NCBI GenBank assembly: GCA_034509425.1
Contig: JAVTVJ010000068.1
Location: forward strand, 496,001-560,000
Direction: 5' to 3'
DNA: 64,000 nucleotides
Source: Eopsaltria australis
Taxonomy: Eukaryota > Chordata > Aves > Passeriformes > Petroicidae
Positions 13,501 through 28,500 of the stretch are shown one piece after another; position 1 is the stretch's first letter, and each line of letters begins with the position of its first letter. The position numbers were made by a program, and so were the translations under genes. The notes beneath the pieces are model-generated. The model saw only the letters and a list, made by a program, of their open reading frames with translations. It did no database searches and was not told the origin of the DNA.

Positions 13501-16500
13501 GACTTCCCCTTCTTCCCATTGATACTTGACTGTTATGGCTCTAACTTTCTTTTTGCTCATTTCAGTGGATTCAGTTAGGGTTAAGTAGCATCAGAAGTTT
13601 TCTTCTGAATTCTAGACGGCTTTGTAAGTAGAGTCACAGGATGGGGGGGATTACGAATGGCAGGCAGAAACACAGATAAGGAATACTACTCTCCTTAAAT
13701 GTCAAGGAAATAGTTAGAATCTTTGGTAGCTTAGTCTCTAGTGTTAGGATTTCATGTAGGGGTTGTAGTTGGTAATTCTGGGAAAGGCGAAAGAATGATA
13801 CAAGCTGCCATGGAGGGTTTTTAACTTTTCCTTCCTAACAAAATATCATGGATCTGAAGAAGTGAAACATGGCTGAAGCCTTGAAATTTTGTTTACAAAA
13901 ATAAAGAATGTTTGAGGTAGTAGAAGAAAAGGGAGCAAAATACGTGTTTACAAGACCTGAAAGTAAGCCAAAGTCACATTACTTTGTGAAAATGACAGAG
14001 GTTTCTGTAAATAATCTGGCTAGAATGTAAATAACTAGCATGTGAGAACTGGGACAAAAGAGCTGTTTAGGAGACCCTAGAGCAGCACATAGCCACCACT
14101 CGAGCCTTGTATGTTGGTTAGCCTGTCACTTCTGCTGAGCTCCTTTCAGAAAGAATGTACCTGGGAGCAGCATAGGGAGGATTTGATCTCAGGTTTTCTG
14201 TAAATGGCTCGGGGTTCAAAAAATGGGGTGAAAAGGCATAGTCCAGGGTGTCAGTGAAATTTTTAAAAAAAAAATATTATGAAAATATGGGAAGCAGGTA
14301 GCTTCTGAAGGGAAAAAATACTTTAAAATCATTATTTCTGAAGAAAAAGACAAGATGTCTTCAGTGCAGAACTCTTCTGTGGGTAAGACCAGGCAGTCTT
14401 TTCCTAGCACAAGAGGAGTTTAGATTCTCTTTTTGTCTGTTTATTTCTGCACTGCCACCCCCAGTTTCTGGAAATAATATTACAGCTTGAGGGACAGCTG
14501 GAAAGATTTGTGTCACAAGTATTTGTGAAAACAGTGTTCTTAGTCTCATGTTTGTATTAATTGATTGGATAGAATATTTACATCTTTTAATGCCATTTCC
14601 TTCTGATCAGTTTAAATAAGGAAAACAAAAATGTCCATGCCAAAAGGATGTTTTTTATTCTTTCCTTTTCTGACTTTTTTTTTTTTTTTTACTTTGATTA
14701 ATTTTCTTTTTAAACAAACTTCTCAGCTATGAGTCCTTTTGGCTGGTTGGTGACTTTGAATCTGGGTACTGCCTTCTCTTCTAGTTTAGTCTAAGGGGAA
14801 AAGGGATGTGTCAAGACAGACACTTTAACTAAAATAGTTGTTTTCCGTTTGGACGAAGGAGCTGAATGAAACCATGTGAGAGGTGCCATGACACTCACAC
14901 AGTACATGAGTAACTCTTCATTTGCTGTCAACATAAAATTGTAACACTCACTTATGGGGAGAGGAGGTTGTGAAGGAAAGCAGTTTCCATGGTACCTAGG
15001 TACAGTATTTTCACTGAACCCAGAGGTATGAGGTGTGGGGTCTGGTTTCTGTGCACTGAAGTCTTAAGGCTGGGATCCTGTTAGATTCCTCCATGCCCTG
15101 AGCTCAGGCCACAACCTGTGCCCATTTGTACTTGGATGGCTTCTGGAAGCACTAAGGGTTGAGGAGCTTGACAAAAATTTGGAGGCACCTAAATGCTAAA
15201 GGCTGTTTGTATTTAGTCTTGTTTTATTGAAGTGCTGGACTGATAGATTGGTAAGAGGAAGGCTTCTGGGGACACTGTAATAGGCAACCTGGTTTTGAGA
15301 GCAATTGAACTTTCTAAATTCCCTTTAAATAAGGCTCAGGGTCTCTGGTTATGCAGCAAAATGTTTGTTTCTGGGTGCCATGAGGTTAATATTGTTTTCA
15401 TAGAGGCTGTTATGTGAAGAAGTTTTGGGGTCTAAACAGCCTTAAAATGTTTCTACAGTATGTTTTGTTAGCAAGGTTATATAATGATGGAGAGTTCCAT
15501 GCTTTGCAGAGTGAAAAGAAATAAGCTAGTTAAACTCTGTGTTCTGCCTCATCTTGGATTGTGTCACCTTTTTTCCAATAGGGATTTGGTAGAGTAGGAA
15601 AAGGATTATGAAAGGAAATATGGTAATGTAGTTCAAACTGCTGTGGTAGTTCAAAAATGTTTTAAAACATATACTCCAGGCTGTAGCGTTCAGGCTCTTG
15701 AAATCCTGCCTGGGAAGGAAGGCACAGCAAAGTTACAGTCAGCCATAAACAGAAAATCGTATAGTGTTTTCAAGGGGAATGTGACAAGTGGATAAATAAT
15801 TTTAAAACACATGGGACAACTAAATTTTAATAGATCTGTCTAGGAAGTAATAAGGTGATAACAAATGAAAATTTGCTTCAGTTCATGGGTTTGGATAACT
15901 CATACTAAATAATTTTGGACTCTGTGACAAGGCATGCACAGAAGTCATCAAGGCTTTGTATTTTCTCATATAATTATACAGACTCCTGGGCTTATATCAG
16001 GGCTCTTACAAGTTAAGAGCATATTCTTTTACCTAATCTTCCAAAATAAGTTAGAAGCTTTTTGTTTGTAGTGCTCTCTTACAGATGACAACCAGAATTG
16101 TACACACTCCTCGGGTGTTGCATACTCCTTTTGTATTTGTACAAGCTTGTTCCATCTAGATAGTAGGAGGGAACAGGGAAGCTTCAAAATCACCTGTGCT
16201 GATACAAAATATTTTAACACTTGCTATGTGTATAAATGTATGAATACATTTGCTTGCTCTCTTCTTACTCATTCACATTGAATGAATTGTTCTAAAGCAC
16301 CAACAAATGGCAACTTAGTATATACTGCTTTTTCATTCACTGCTGTTCTTTGTAGAGATAAAAATAAGGAAACAGAAAAAAAACATTCTTATCGTGTCTT
16401 CTTTAACACATCTAGCTGAGAAATATGTAACTTCTACTATATTCAATACTTTTTAAATATGAAATTCCTCTTCTAAGCCAAATAATTGGGATACAGTTGG

Positions 16501-19500
16501 CTGATGACTAGCTAGAAGAATGTGAGTAGCTAAAATGGTCCCTTCAGCTGGGTTTTGGCATCCTATTAAAATTTGCAGTTGGCATCTTTTCAACTAACAC
16601 ATATTTCATTTTAGTTTATAGATTGTATAATGCATATTTGGTGTACAAATGCTAATGTTTCCAAGATGATCTTCGTAAACACAACCCTTCCAAATTTAAA
16701 AAAAAATAAAAATCAAAGTATACAGTTTTTCTGTATACTTTGCAGAATTTGCTTTTCCAGTGTGTGCATAGGCAGGTCTTTTCCCTTAAAGTTAACCTGT
16801 AGTTGCTGTTTATCACTTCTTAAAGTTGGGTTTAGTCATCTGGGTTCTGCAGCATTGTTTCCAGGAAAGCCAGTCATGCTCCATGCTTAGAAGTGAAACT
16901 GTGACAAAAAAAATTTCACACTTGCATGCAAATATATCCTAGGATAAAAAAGAAGGAAAACTGAAAATTAACAGAGTGCACGAAGTTGGTTTTAAGTTTG
17001 AGGAGGCCTCTCTGCCTCTCTGTGTTTCTGGTGGGTGCTTACAGCTCCAGTCTGGGGTCAGGTTTTGAGGTGCCTGTTGCTCCATGGAGAGTTACTGCAC
17101 ACCTCATGGGGCTGTGACTTGGGCTGGGACAGAGACGTGGCAGGTGTTTGCCCTGCGGTCCTGCTTAGTGCAAATGCAGTCATGATTTAAACAGTGATAT
17201 AATTTGTGTTATAATTAAATAATGATACAATGCTGATACTGTTACTTCTGTACACTGGCCAAGCAGTTGCTGCATGCTACTTGTTTCAGTGCACAGTGCA
17301 GTATTTTACCCTGGGGGAAGGTACATCTTATGTAAAGCAGTTGATTGAGAAAGTCTTAAGCAAAGCAAAAAGCAAGACCTTGCAGGAAAGCTGTGCTGGC
17401 TATCTTATATAATGGCCTTTTCTTCTTAAGTTCTTCCTGTTCCTCTTGATTTATAAATCTCTTCAACTTTTGTCAGAAGTCAGCTCTAGTAAAGAGAGGA
17501 GTCAAGCAGGAGAAGTCCGAGTAAAATGAAGTTGCTGTTTTTGTTTGGTTTTCTTCTGTTTTCTGTATGCTTTTCCCTGTTTGTACTTCCAACCCTAGCA
17601 GCAAATGGCAACAGAAGCCTCCCTCAACCCACACAAAACTGATAGAGTTTTCAAATCATATTTCTGCAGTTGCAGTCTGGCTGCAGTGGGAAAAAGCCCA
17701 CAGCTAGTGTAGATCCAGGATAGCTGATTACCATTGTTAATTTATTCTTCAGTATAAGTGTTAAGATCCCTGTTTTTTCTAATCTCTGTTCCATTCCCAT
17801 TTTTTTCCAAATTAAATTTGTGTATTACAGGCAAAATCAGCAAATTAACAATTTACATCAGAAGATAAGGGAGAATGAAATACGAGCTCAACATGCAAGA
17901 CTGAGCCATCTTGTGAACTGCGAAGAACCATACCTGACTAACTTACAGGTAGGATGAATACTTCTCTTCCAGCAAAGCTTTCCACTGCCCAGTAACGGGC
18001 ACCTAAAGGCATGTTCACAATTTTCTGCAAGCCAAAATGTAGAGCTTTTTTGTGATTATTGATGGCTGTGTAATTGCACAGCTGTGAATTGTGTAGAGAA
18101 TACCCTCTAAGTGTTGTAGTTTGCCTTGTATTTACAGAAGTCTAAGTTATGTTAAAACTTTTCACATACTTGAAGTCTGATAAAAATGAGAGAGTAATGA
18201 GGGATTGTGACACTGAAAGAGTGAGGGTTTAACAGCATGCATGTATGGTAGTCGTACAGGGAGATGGTATGAGAAAAAATAGATTGATAGGAAAGTATCA
18301 AACTTAACTGAAAATAACTAATGAAAGGTTTTTGAAGAGGAGGAGCAACTGCCCAAAGGATGGTTAGATTTTATGGATAGATTAGATGGGAGACGTGAGA
18401 AGGCAAACAGAATGGTGGAATACCTTTTGACAAGACATCTGAAAAGGATATGGGCTATTACTCCTAGGGAACACAAAAGGAATGTCTGGTGGTATTTTGT
18501 GTATACATGTCCTAATTTTCATCTAACTAGCACAGGTATCAAGTAGCTTAAGGATGAGGTAGCAAAGGTTCACTAAGAAATGCAGATCAGTGTGAGGGTT
18601 GTGACTGCTTATAGCACACAAATTCCATCTCCAGGCCTTGACATATCTAAAAGGCAATGCAGCAAGAGAGTGTTAAAGGCAGATATGCAGAGAAATAGCT
18701 TTTCTGTCCCTCTTTTATTATGCTGTCTTTTTCTTTCACAAACACTGCACTAGGATCCCAGCCAGGGTACTTCAGCATGACATTATTTGTGTACTTGGAA
18801 TAACACAGTTGTACATCAGGTGAGAGTGTGGTTTGTGTGACAGCAGAGAAATTCAAGTGTGAAGTCAGGTATACGGAGGCTTTTTGAGACATCTAGCAAT
18901 CTGGCTTTTGATGCTTGCAGATCTTCTTTTACAAAATACTTTACAATTTGTCTAGATTAAGAATTTTTATTTTTTGGAGGGACAGGGGACAAAATGCAAA
19001 CAAAAAACCCAGCCAAACAAACAGAAGAAACAGTATGGTAGAAACTGAAATTTTAGTGCACATATCATAGTATGTTATGCTTCAAATAAAGCAGCAGGTG
19101 CATTTCTCTTTCATAATTTGAAGAAACTTGAAAGTTTATAATGTATTTGGGTTTCTGCTTGATTTTTGTGCCTTCTATAAAATGAATTTATAAAAGCAAA
19201 TCTAGCTTAATGAAGGTTTTAATCTCTTAATACTTTGCTGAAGGAACGTCACTAGTTAAAGAAATTATACAGACAGTATTTTTTAAGATAACCAATTTAT
19301 GTTATTAAAAGAATCTTGAAATTGAAAGCCTAATGGGATGCATCTCCTTTTTTATCCCACATGCAGCTGACTTCCATTTTGTGCTTGTCTGTCTCTGGGC
19401 AGTGGAGATGGAAGTTTTGGTATATAGAACAAAAGATAGGAGACCTGCCTTCTGACTGTAGCTCTAGTCTCAGGCTTGTTCCTGCATCATTCTCACCCCA

Positions 19501-22500
19501 GGTGTGATAGCTCTAAGCTTTTACTAGTACTGATGTTCTGCTTTGGGAGGGTCTTGAGATTGAAGCGTCTCTTACTTCAATATATTCATAGCGATGTTAT
19601 AGTGTTTTTCTTCCCGAGAGATGGTATGATAATGCAGTGGCAGTGATTTGTTTCGAAAATGCTTTTTATCTGCATTTATAGGGATTTATTTTGGGAGAAA
19701 AATCACACGGCTTCCATAAATCTGAGTGGGAAAATGGCCATATAGTGTTCTCGTGCACTTGTTATGAGTGTAAAGGTGTCCAGCTTGTCTTTTTGCTTCA
19801 GATTCCTGAAAGACATGCAGTTGCCACGTATTTCAATGTTTGAAAAATCAAACCCCACCCTTCCTGACAATGAAAAAAAAAATGCAGGACTGTTTTCTGC
19901 TCTGCAGTTGAAGTGTACAGTGGTGTGTGTGTGTGTGTTCATTTGTGTGATTATTTTATTTCTTTTCATAAGCAACCACAGTATGAGAGCACACCACTGC
20001 AACCTCATATTTCAGAAAGATCAGCATCCCACCTTGAGGAACTTGAGCGAAAGATTGCAGCAGCTGAGAGCAAGGAATTACAACTCAGTGAAATTGTAAA
20101 ACAACTTTCAAACAAATCTAGTGAGGAGAAAAAGAAGATGGAGGAGAAAGTAAGTGTCTTTCCTGCTCCACATTTCTTTTTGTCACTGTTGCAGCAGCAT
20201 GTTTTGTTTGCTAGAAAGATACTTGGTATGTGAGTGTCTGAGTTATTTTCAAAAGGTCGCTGAACTATCTGTTATAGAAACAGAAGATTAATGATTTCAG
20301 GTGTTGGTAATGGATAAATCTGGGCTTGCAGAGATTATATCCTAAAAACTGATGCTAGGTAAAATAGTAATCCTGCTAACAGTTTTAACCAAGTATCAAT
20401 TAAGCTTTGGAGGAAAAAGAAGCTGCTCATTTTTGTAACTTGAAGTGTTTATTACAGTAAATAAAGTATCATTTTAAAAGCATAGATTATGAAAATGAAA
20501 TCCTTGTTTTAGCATGGTTTTTAAATGTGGCCCTCAAGCTTTGAGATGCACTTACCAGCCCGTGTGTGCCTATTTATCTGGAGTGATTCTCTTGTAGCTT
20601 CCTTAGGATGTGCAGAGTGGACTTTAGTCCGAGACAAAGATAGCTGTGTTCTTGGAACTGTTTTGACAAGGGTTTCTTTACAGACTGAAGCAATTCCCAG
20701 GGGTAGGTTTGAATGTACTCACAGCCTTCCTTTATTGCAAGCAGGAATGTGCCATTAACCAAGGGGTTCCTAATTAATGTTTTAGAGCTACGTTGTCACT
20801 GTTACCTCATCTTCTTTAATTACTGGGCTTAATTTGTATTAAATCAGGTTCAAGGGATACAAGCAATGTAATACAGTGAAGTGTCAGGTGGGAAGACAAA
20901 GAAGAATGCATAATTAATCTCAAAACTCTGCCTTACCATTTCCTGTGAACCCTCAATATGCTTTTCACTGAGGCAGGAAGGGCAGAATTTGGATACTGTT
21001 GCTTCCTCCTGTCTGAGCTTTTCCTGCCTGGGTTCCTCAGTGTGTAGGAGCTGGCAGGCAGTGGCAGTGGTGAGGACCTGAGCAGCAGTGCTTGTGTCAG
21101 CAGCATGGTCTGTAGGTTGGACCCTAATTCACTGGACAATCCTGATTTGCCCCTTATCACCCGTCCATTCTGTGAACTGAACAAAAGCTCTTAAGGAGAG
21201 AGAGGGCAGGGAGGGACAGTGGAAAATACTCTTTTTTCCTGCCTTTCTTTCCACTCTTTTGATCCAGGTAATAAAGCAAAAGAAGTACCAGAAATATGAA
21301 CATAGGTAACACAATACAAAAAGTCTTCCAGGCTTGTGGAAAATCAAAGTGCCTGTAGAAAAGGTGTTTAAGAAAGCAAGTAGTCTGATCTGATGTTCTC
21401 TGATGTGATTATCAGACTGCATTGAAGTCAGGGTTTTGGCTTCCATTTTTGGTAGGTTAAGTTCTGAGTCCTTGTGTTTTAAGTTGTTTTGAACTAAAAT
21501 ATATCCTGATTATTTGTTGCATATGAACATCTCAGTGGGTGAAAGAATTAACAGTACTTTAAATGTTGAACTGTTTGTGTTTTCAGTTCATAAGGCACAC
21601 GGATTGTTCTGGACAGAGGTGGAGCAGCTGTGGTTTGAGGTCACATGTGGTCCTATAACTTGAAGCTCTTGGGATTAACAATTTTTGGTTTTGTTTTCTG
21701 CTCTCAGCAGGCCGTTTCATGCAGATAAGAGTAAAATTCTTGGAGAGTTAACAGCCTCTGTTTCCAAAGCAGGCTTATTTTCTACTACTATCATAAAGCA
21801 TGTACTCCTTCTTTCTTCTAGCTTAAAACTAGAGACCGATATATTAATAGCCTGAAAAAGAAATGCCAGAAAGAGTCTGAGCAAAACAAAGAAAAACAAA
21901 GACGAATTGAAACCTTAGAAAAATACCTGGCTGACCTTCCAACTCTGGATGATATAGAAGGGCAAACTAAACAGGTAAGGTAAAGGAGGTTTGTTTTATG
22001 TTTTAAAAGTATGAGTGAGCTCCCTTATATCCATTCTCAAGTGTTCTGCTGTTTCGATATCTTTGTTTTTCACCCTTATATTTAGAAAGAGAAGTATTTC
22101 AATCTTTTAGAAAGGACTGTGGGTGTTAGGATTTCTCACAGTCAGATAAGCGACATGGGTGTGAAACTATGCAGCAGGTCACTGCAAGGCTGTGATCTGC
22201 CACAAGGCCTTCTGCTGGTGTGACACCATGTCTGACTAATGTAACCTTGTGTTAGCTGCAAATTCTAGAAGAGAAGAACAAGCAACTCCAAGAAACCATG
22301 GCTGAGTTGGAAAAGGAGCTTGGGGAGGCCCGATCACAGTGCAGAGAGAGAGAACTACAGCTGGTGTCTCAGAAGAAAAAAGAAAAAGAGCTGGTCACAA
22401 CGGTGCAGAGGTATGAACAGCTGCTCAGGCTGTACCCTGGAATGGATGTGCTTCCCCACCTGATGTCAAGGCCTAATGCTGTTTGCAATCTTAATCTATT

Positions 22501-25500
22501 ACAATGCTAATGATTTTTCATGGCGAGGGTTTTACAGCTTCCTTTGTGGCAAGTTGTAATTAATACCACAGAGAAGAGTGAGTCTAGGATGTTCTTTGCT
22601 TTCTGTCTTTAAGGATGTGGGACAGTTCAGCAGTGGCATCATAGCCTGTTGGCAGATAGAGGATGGAATAAACTTGTGTGACAAAGGGGCATTGTATAGA
22701 AGCTGTCAGTAGGGCTATTTAATAACTGATTCTGTCATGAGCTGTGGAAAAACTCCCTGGATATTGGCTGATGGGTATGTCAGGCAAGGGTCAAAGATTT
22801 CAAGAAATTCCAGCTATTTCTTACCTTTTCACTGAGGGTGCAGGTATTTACAAGGAGATTTAGCTGTAGCTAATGTGTTGTCATTGAACTTGCCTAAGTA
22901 TGAAAAAACAAATGGGACAGATATCCAAGAATATCCAGGTAAGACATGGAGACTTTGTTACTATGTTCCATTTCAGATCAGGACAGCTACTTAAACAATT
23001 TTTTTTTAAAGGGAAGAGGGAAGCAGGGGAGAATCAATTTTAAGTATCTGTGGATGTTCCTGCAGTTCATTGTCCCTCCATTGGGTAAAGGTGCATGCCA
23101 CAGGAGCCTGAAAGGTTTCCATGATGAAAGGCGAGCTGACTGGGACACCTTGCCAGCCAAATTGCTGGCACATTGTTTCCATCTTACCAATGGAAGGCCT
23201 TCGTACTCTCATAATCCAGAGGGGGATCATTCTGTCGTTTCTGAAAGCCTACAAATAGTTGGGGTGACCTCTGGTTTCTAAATTAGACAGCAAGATTAGC
23301 ACTAATAAAGTGTATTTCCTTTCTGAGAGAAGGTGAGCAGACAGAGACTATAGCTACACGAATGGGAGGGTCTGAATGCCGTGCCCTCCTGTGGAAACAT
23401 TCCTGGCAGGAGTGGCTTTGTGCTCCCCCTTACAAGTCACAGAGGGTGTGATGGATGGGCCACCAGCACTGGACACAGCCTCTGATTCTGGACTCCACTG
23501 CGAGTTGTTTGTGCCCCAGAGAGACAATCTGATTTAAAAGCTCCTAAAGCTGTGAAGGTTCACAGATGCCTGTGATCTGTGCTGGAGCTGACTTTGCTTC
23601 CCCCAGTAGCACAGAGTGACTGTGTCTGCCACAAAGCTTTGCTTTGCTCCTCCCTGCCCTCTCTTCCTACATGGTACTGCTGGAGCTGTGCCTGTTGGGA
23701 GACCCAGCACAGAATATGGTGCATAAAACCTGCATTCATCTGCATGAATCTGGCCTTATCAGTGCCATGACAACTGAATTTTTGCGTCATTCGTGCCCTG
23801 TTGGTGCATGAATTATTATTCATAAGGCTGGATTCTGCTAGGTACACTTTTACAGTTCTGGTTAGAAGATGGTGCAAGTTTCTAATTTTTTCCTAGAACA
23901 CACAACCTTCTGGTTTCTATTAGCCCACTTAATCTTTCTTTCATGTTGAATGGCAGTTTACAACAGAAAGTAGAAAAATGTCTGGAAGATGGTATCCGGC
24001 TTCCTATGTTGGACACAAAACAGCTTCAGAGTGAGAATGAATGTCTCAAAGAGAAGAATGAGAAAGCCAGTAAGGTTAGTCTGCAAATAATCTGCTGGTA
24101 GCATCTTTAACCCTAAGTCCTGCACTTCTTTTTTTTTTTTTTAATTTAGAAATAAATATCTCACTAAAGAATTACATATTTGTTGCTAATTCAGATGACT
24201 TTTCAAGACCTGCCTGTCTCTGTTCAATACATTGATTTTGCATGAATTTTGTATTCTGTCAGAGTTGAACTGTCTTGTCATTTGCATTTTTAAAGATGCT
24301 ATTTAAAATCTATGCCTACACACCTGTAGGCTGATTTTTAAACAACAATCTAAATTGCTCAATTTTTATATTTTAGATCATAGACAATCAACAGAATCAG
24401 ATAACTGGACTGATTTTGGACATGCAGGTAAGGAAGGCTGTATATTGTGTTGTTTACTGTGTGCAGTTTTAGTTCATAAGAATAACATTGCTAAAGTTGA
24501 ATTTTATTCTTTTATCTTTCTGAATAGGAGTCAAAGGGAGAAGTGCTAAAAACTTTATCTTAGGGATGGACTGTAGTTGAACCATGTTCTCTTGCAGGCT
24601 CATAGTGTAGTCATGTTTCTGTGGTTTAGCACTTCACTGGTACTCATCAAAAAGTGAAAACTGTTGGTATGTCACATCCTTATTCTGCTGGTCTAGTGGA
24701 TCATTCAAAGTACAAAAGCAGTATTGCTTAGGGGCTTCATTGTTCAGTTAGAAGACACAGATGCCTTTCTAAACCATCCCACTTGACCCTGTTTGACTGG
24801 TTTCTGACACTTAGATACCTTAAATGTCTTAGTGGATCTTGGGCACCTAGCTTGCAGCCAAAGATTTTTCTAGACAGCAGAGGTTGTCAGCTAGGAGTCA
24901 GCTGCAGCTTTATAGATCTGATTAACAGAGTGTTGAAAGTTACTCAGTGACCACTGTTTGTTGTGGAGAAAAAGAAACGTTATACAGCTTTTGGGGAGGA
25001 AGATATTACTTGCCATAGAAAAAGCTGAGCATTAAAAAAATCCAAACTACTGTTTTCAGTAAATATTGAAGTCAAACTCTAGTCCCCACATTCCTCTTCT
25101 AGAATGTAATTTGTCTATTTGCTCTAAACCAGGACAAGTTGTCTTCCAGCATTAAATTGCTTCCTTTCTCTGCCATGGAGGCCTGACTCCTGCCAACAAC
25201 CATGTATTTGTTTGATTAGGTTGCAGTGTATGAAATGTATCTGTAGAGAAGCAGTAAGAGAATTTAAGTTGCAGCATGAGGGTATGTGTGTTAAATGAAA
25301 GGGAAATTGAATTATTTAGCTTCTCAAGGTTTGAAGACCTATTTTATCAAACTGAGATGTTTGCCTGGAGCACACTGGTATATGCAAAAATTGTGATACA
25401 GGCAAACGTTGTTTCAGGTCTTATATAATTAAAAAGAATTTAAGCTTGAACTTTATAACCTTTCTGAGGTTCTCTGTCCCTTTTTGTAGATAAGGTTATT

Positions 25501-28500
25501 TATATATATACTCCATATATATGTTGTGCTTATCAGAAATACATACAACTTGCTAAATGTATTAGCATCAACCTAAATCTTCTCATGTTTCCTAAACTTT
25601 CTGGTCTTTTTCTCACCATCGCCTTTATCTTGAGACCAATGATCTTCAGTGTTTTGTGTGCTTAGCCTGGTATGACTTTAGGGAGCTGGACTGGGAAATG
25701 CTGAATAATTGTGACTGTCTGTGAACAGGGTACTGTTCTGTTCTCCAGGACTTTCTCTTACCTTTCCTCTTGAGGTATTTTATATATGGACAAAAATAAG
25801 ATTTGAAAATGGTGTCAGCCCTCAAAGTACTTGTAGGCTATAGCAGCTTCTTTGTGTCCTTGATCTCCCTGGCCTTTCATACTTGTGACCTGGGAAGCAT
25901 TGAAAATTAGTTCATTAGAAGCTGAAATCCCTTATCAGCACAGAGATGCAATTTATCTGCAGCTAAGATGATCTCATTTTATTCCCTGTCTTCTGCCACG
26001 TTGTAAACTTGTGCTTGAGAATCCGTTTCAGTTCATTGTTTTTAACTTGCAAGCTGAAAACAAATTCTGTTTCAGACAGCAGTTGTATAAAGCAGTATTA
26101 GTTTCTATTTGCTCATAATCATGGTGAAATAATTTTGATCTTCCTTGTATGGTTTTGCTTCACTGATTTGTTCTGAGTGAGAGGGATTAAAATTCTGGTT
26201 AGTCTTGACAAGATGCTGTGCTGCATATATAGTGCATCTTTAGAAAGAAAAAAATGGTAGATGACCGTGGTGTTTTTAAAAAGAAATTCGTATTTACGTG
26301 ATTAAATTAAGTATCACAAAACTAACAGTTCTGGTACAAAAAAAGAGAGTAGAACTAAGTCAGATTGTACAATGCCTATGTTACCCAAAGTACATCTGTC
26401 AATCTTGTCAGTCACAATAAACCCCAACTGTGCCAGGCTGGGAATATTGCCACCAATTTGTAACTTGGGAAAGCATATGGAAGAATTAAGGGTGAAGTAC
26501 GGAAGATTCATAGCACCATGAGGAACATGGGAATCCTAGCACTGCAGGTTCAGCCAGGCTGTTAAACACACGTGCTTTTTCTGAGCTTTAGGATGAGGGT
26601 AACAGAGAATGAAAGATCTTAAGTATATCTTTTAAAAATAAACACTGATTTCTACTTCTAGTAGTTCCCATTATATGGAGCAATTCTTGAGCTGAACATG
26701 TGCACATTGCTTGGAATATTCTAAAAATTGTTTTTTGCTTAGTTTGCACAATCATGTAAATTTAGTGGCAGATGTAGTTCTGAAAATACACTAGGGAAGG
26801 TTAATATTTCTCACCCTGTCTTCCCTACCACCTCCCACCTTCCAGAAGGCTGCACAGTCAAACCTTTTTTTTCTGTTGTTGACACAAACATGAAATGTGT
26901 AAGTGGTAGTCCTAATGCATCTATCATAGCTGGGGCTCTGGGTGTCCCTGAACTTGATCTTCATCAAAGACTGAAGTTGATTTTCATCAAAGACTTAAAA
27001 TTGGAAGATATTTGGAAACTGGGAGGGTGTTTTGGACACCTGCATTGCCCTGTTCACTTCATGCTTCTTTATTATGACGTCTGTATGCCACAGATGGAGC
27101 TAGAAGGACCTTCAGTCTAACCTAGTAATGGCTATTTTTCTCAGTAGATTAGGCTCCTAAAAAACTAAAAGCAACGATTCAACCTCACTGTAGGTTCTGC
27201 TCATCTGCAAGCACGCAAAGGAAATGCCTGAAGCAGTTACTTCCTGCCCTCTCCTGGCCCAGGGTATTTCCTTTACCTCCTTCCTCCCACTGGTGTGTGT
27301 AGCTGTGCTTTCTCAAAGAGCTTATCTTTAGGATACATGTTACTTCTGCACTTCCTTTTGAGGGGCTTCTGTGGGTAAAAAGAGCAGCAGATCAAGTGTA
27401 TGAAAATGGTTTTAAAAACAAGTAGTCATTTCTGGGTTCTGCCTGTTCATTCTTATTGCTGACATGAAAATAAAGCGTAGGGGGTTTTTTAGTCCACATT
27501 AAGTCTGGAAGTGTTAGCACCATTGTTTTCCAGTTTTGCAAAGAATATGACAGAGTACTGACTCCCCACTGCTTGTGTGGTGTCAAGCTGAATGTGCAGG
27601 GAAATTTTGTCGATGCTGCAACACCTCCTGTGGCCAGCCAGGCCTTTAAAAACTTCACTCAGTGTTGGACCTGCCTTGCCTCTCATTACTCCCTGCCTTC
27701 TTGTCAGTTCTGATAAATCTTAGAGGTGGCAAGTCACAGCTGAAGGGATCTCTCTGTTTGAAAGCACAGGAGTTTATATAGTCTCTCTTCATTGTTAGTA
27801 TTCAGATAAGATGGCTTGAACATTGCTCTTTCTGAATTTTGCCAGATGACCTGGAAAGACATACCTACAGATTTAAAAGCCAAGTAGTGGAATAAGTACT
27901 TTCAAGAGTAAAGGCACTTGTGCTTATGCTGAATTCACCCTGAAAATTCCATTTCAGTATCTCGTGATTTCTCAGTTTGAACTCTGTGATTGAAAACTGG
28001 GGAATTGACAGCAGATGGTTCCATATTGCAGTGTTTTTTGTATTTGTTGTTAAGATCATTAACCTGTGTTTTCATTCATTTCAGTCTATGCAAGAGAAGC
28101 TTTCGCAAGAAAAGCTGATAATTCAGAAGATGACAAATGAGCTTGAGGAAAAAGAAAGACATATAGAGCAGCTGAATAAAACCCTCTCTGAAGTAAGTAA
28201 AATAGTGCCAGTAACCCAATCCCTGACCACACCAGAGCCAGGAAGAACCTTATGGAATGATTATCAGATCCCTTGGTAGAGCTTTATGAGCTTAATTATA
28301 TACCCAACTGTCCTGGCTCCCATGCAGATACATAATGTATACCACCCCTACCTCAAGAAGTGAGAACTTAAAGGGTGAAGATGGCTAAGTAATGGTAACA
28401 TGAAATAGCCATGTAAAAGCTGTTCTTTGGAGGGGTACAGAAATATTGATTATATTTTTGGAAATTAATTCTTTTTAATTGTACTATTTGTGGCTTGAAA

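Larger units (their letters stand above)
7528..17830 (+). other. CEP85L: CEP85L intron A-B, 10.3 kb
   Basis: This is the largest complete intron in the window. Donor is GTAAGT at 7528 and acceptor TGTATTACAG ends at 17830. It holds a probable degraded CR1 3' end (about 11615-12000) and a 16-base T run at 14675-14690. Open frames at 7916-8221 and 9395-9715 have no recognisable domain or splice context and are taken as chance. Confidence 0.85.

Noticed and set aside
22298..22510. Exon E read through its donor into the intron as a terminal exon
   Set aside because: The GTATGA donor and phase-matched, conserved exon F favour splicing. Read-through adds about 33 unrelated residues and has no nearby poly(A) signal seen.
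27977..28279. Extended exon H with its own start
   Set aside because: The upstream frame begins with TTG, not ATG, and a strong TTCATTTCAG acceptor precedes the conserved sequence.
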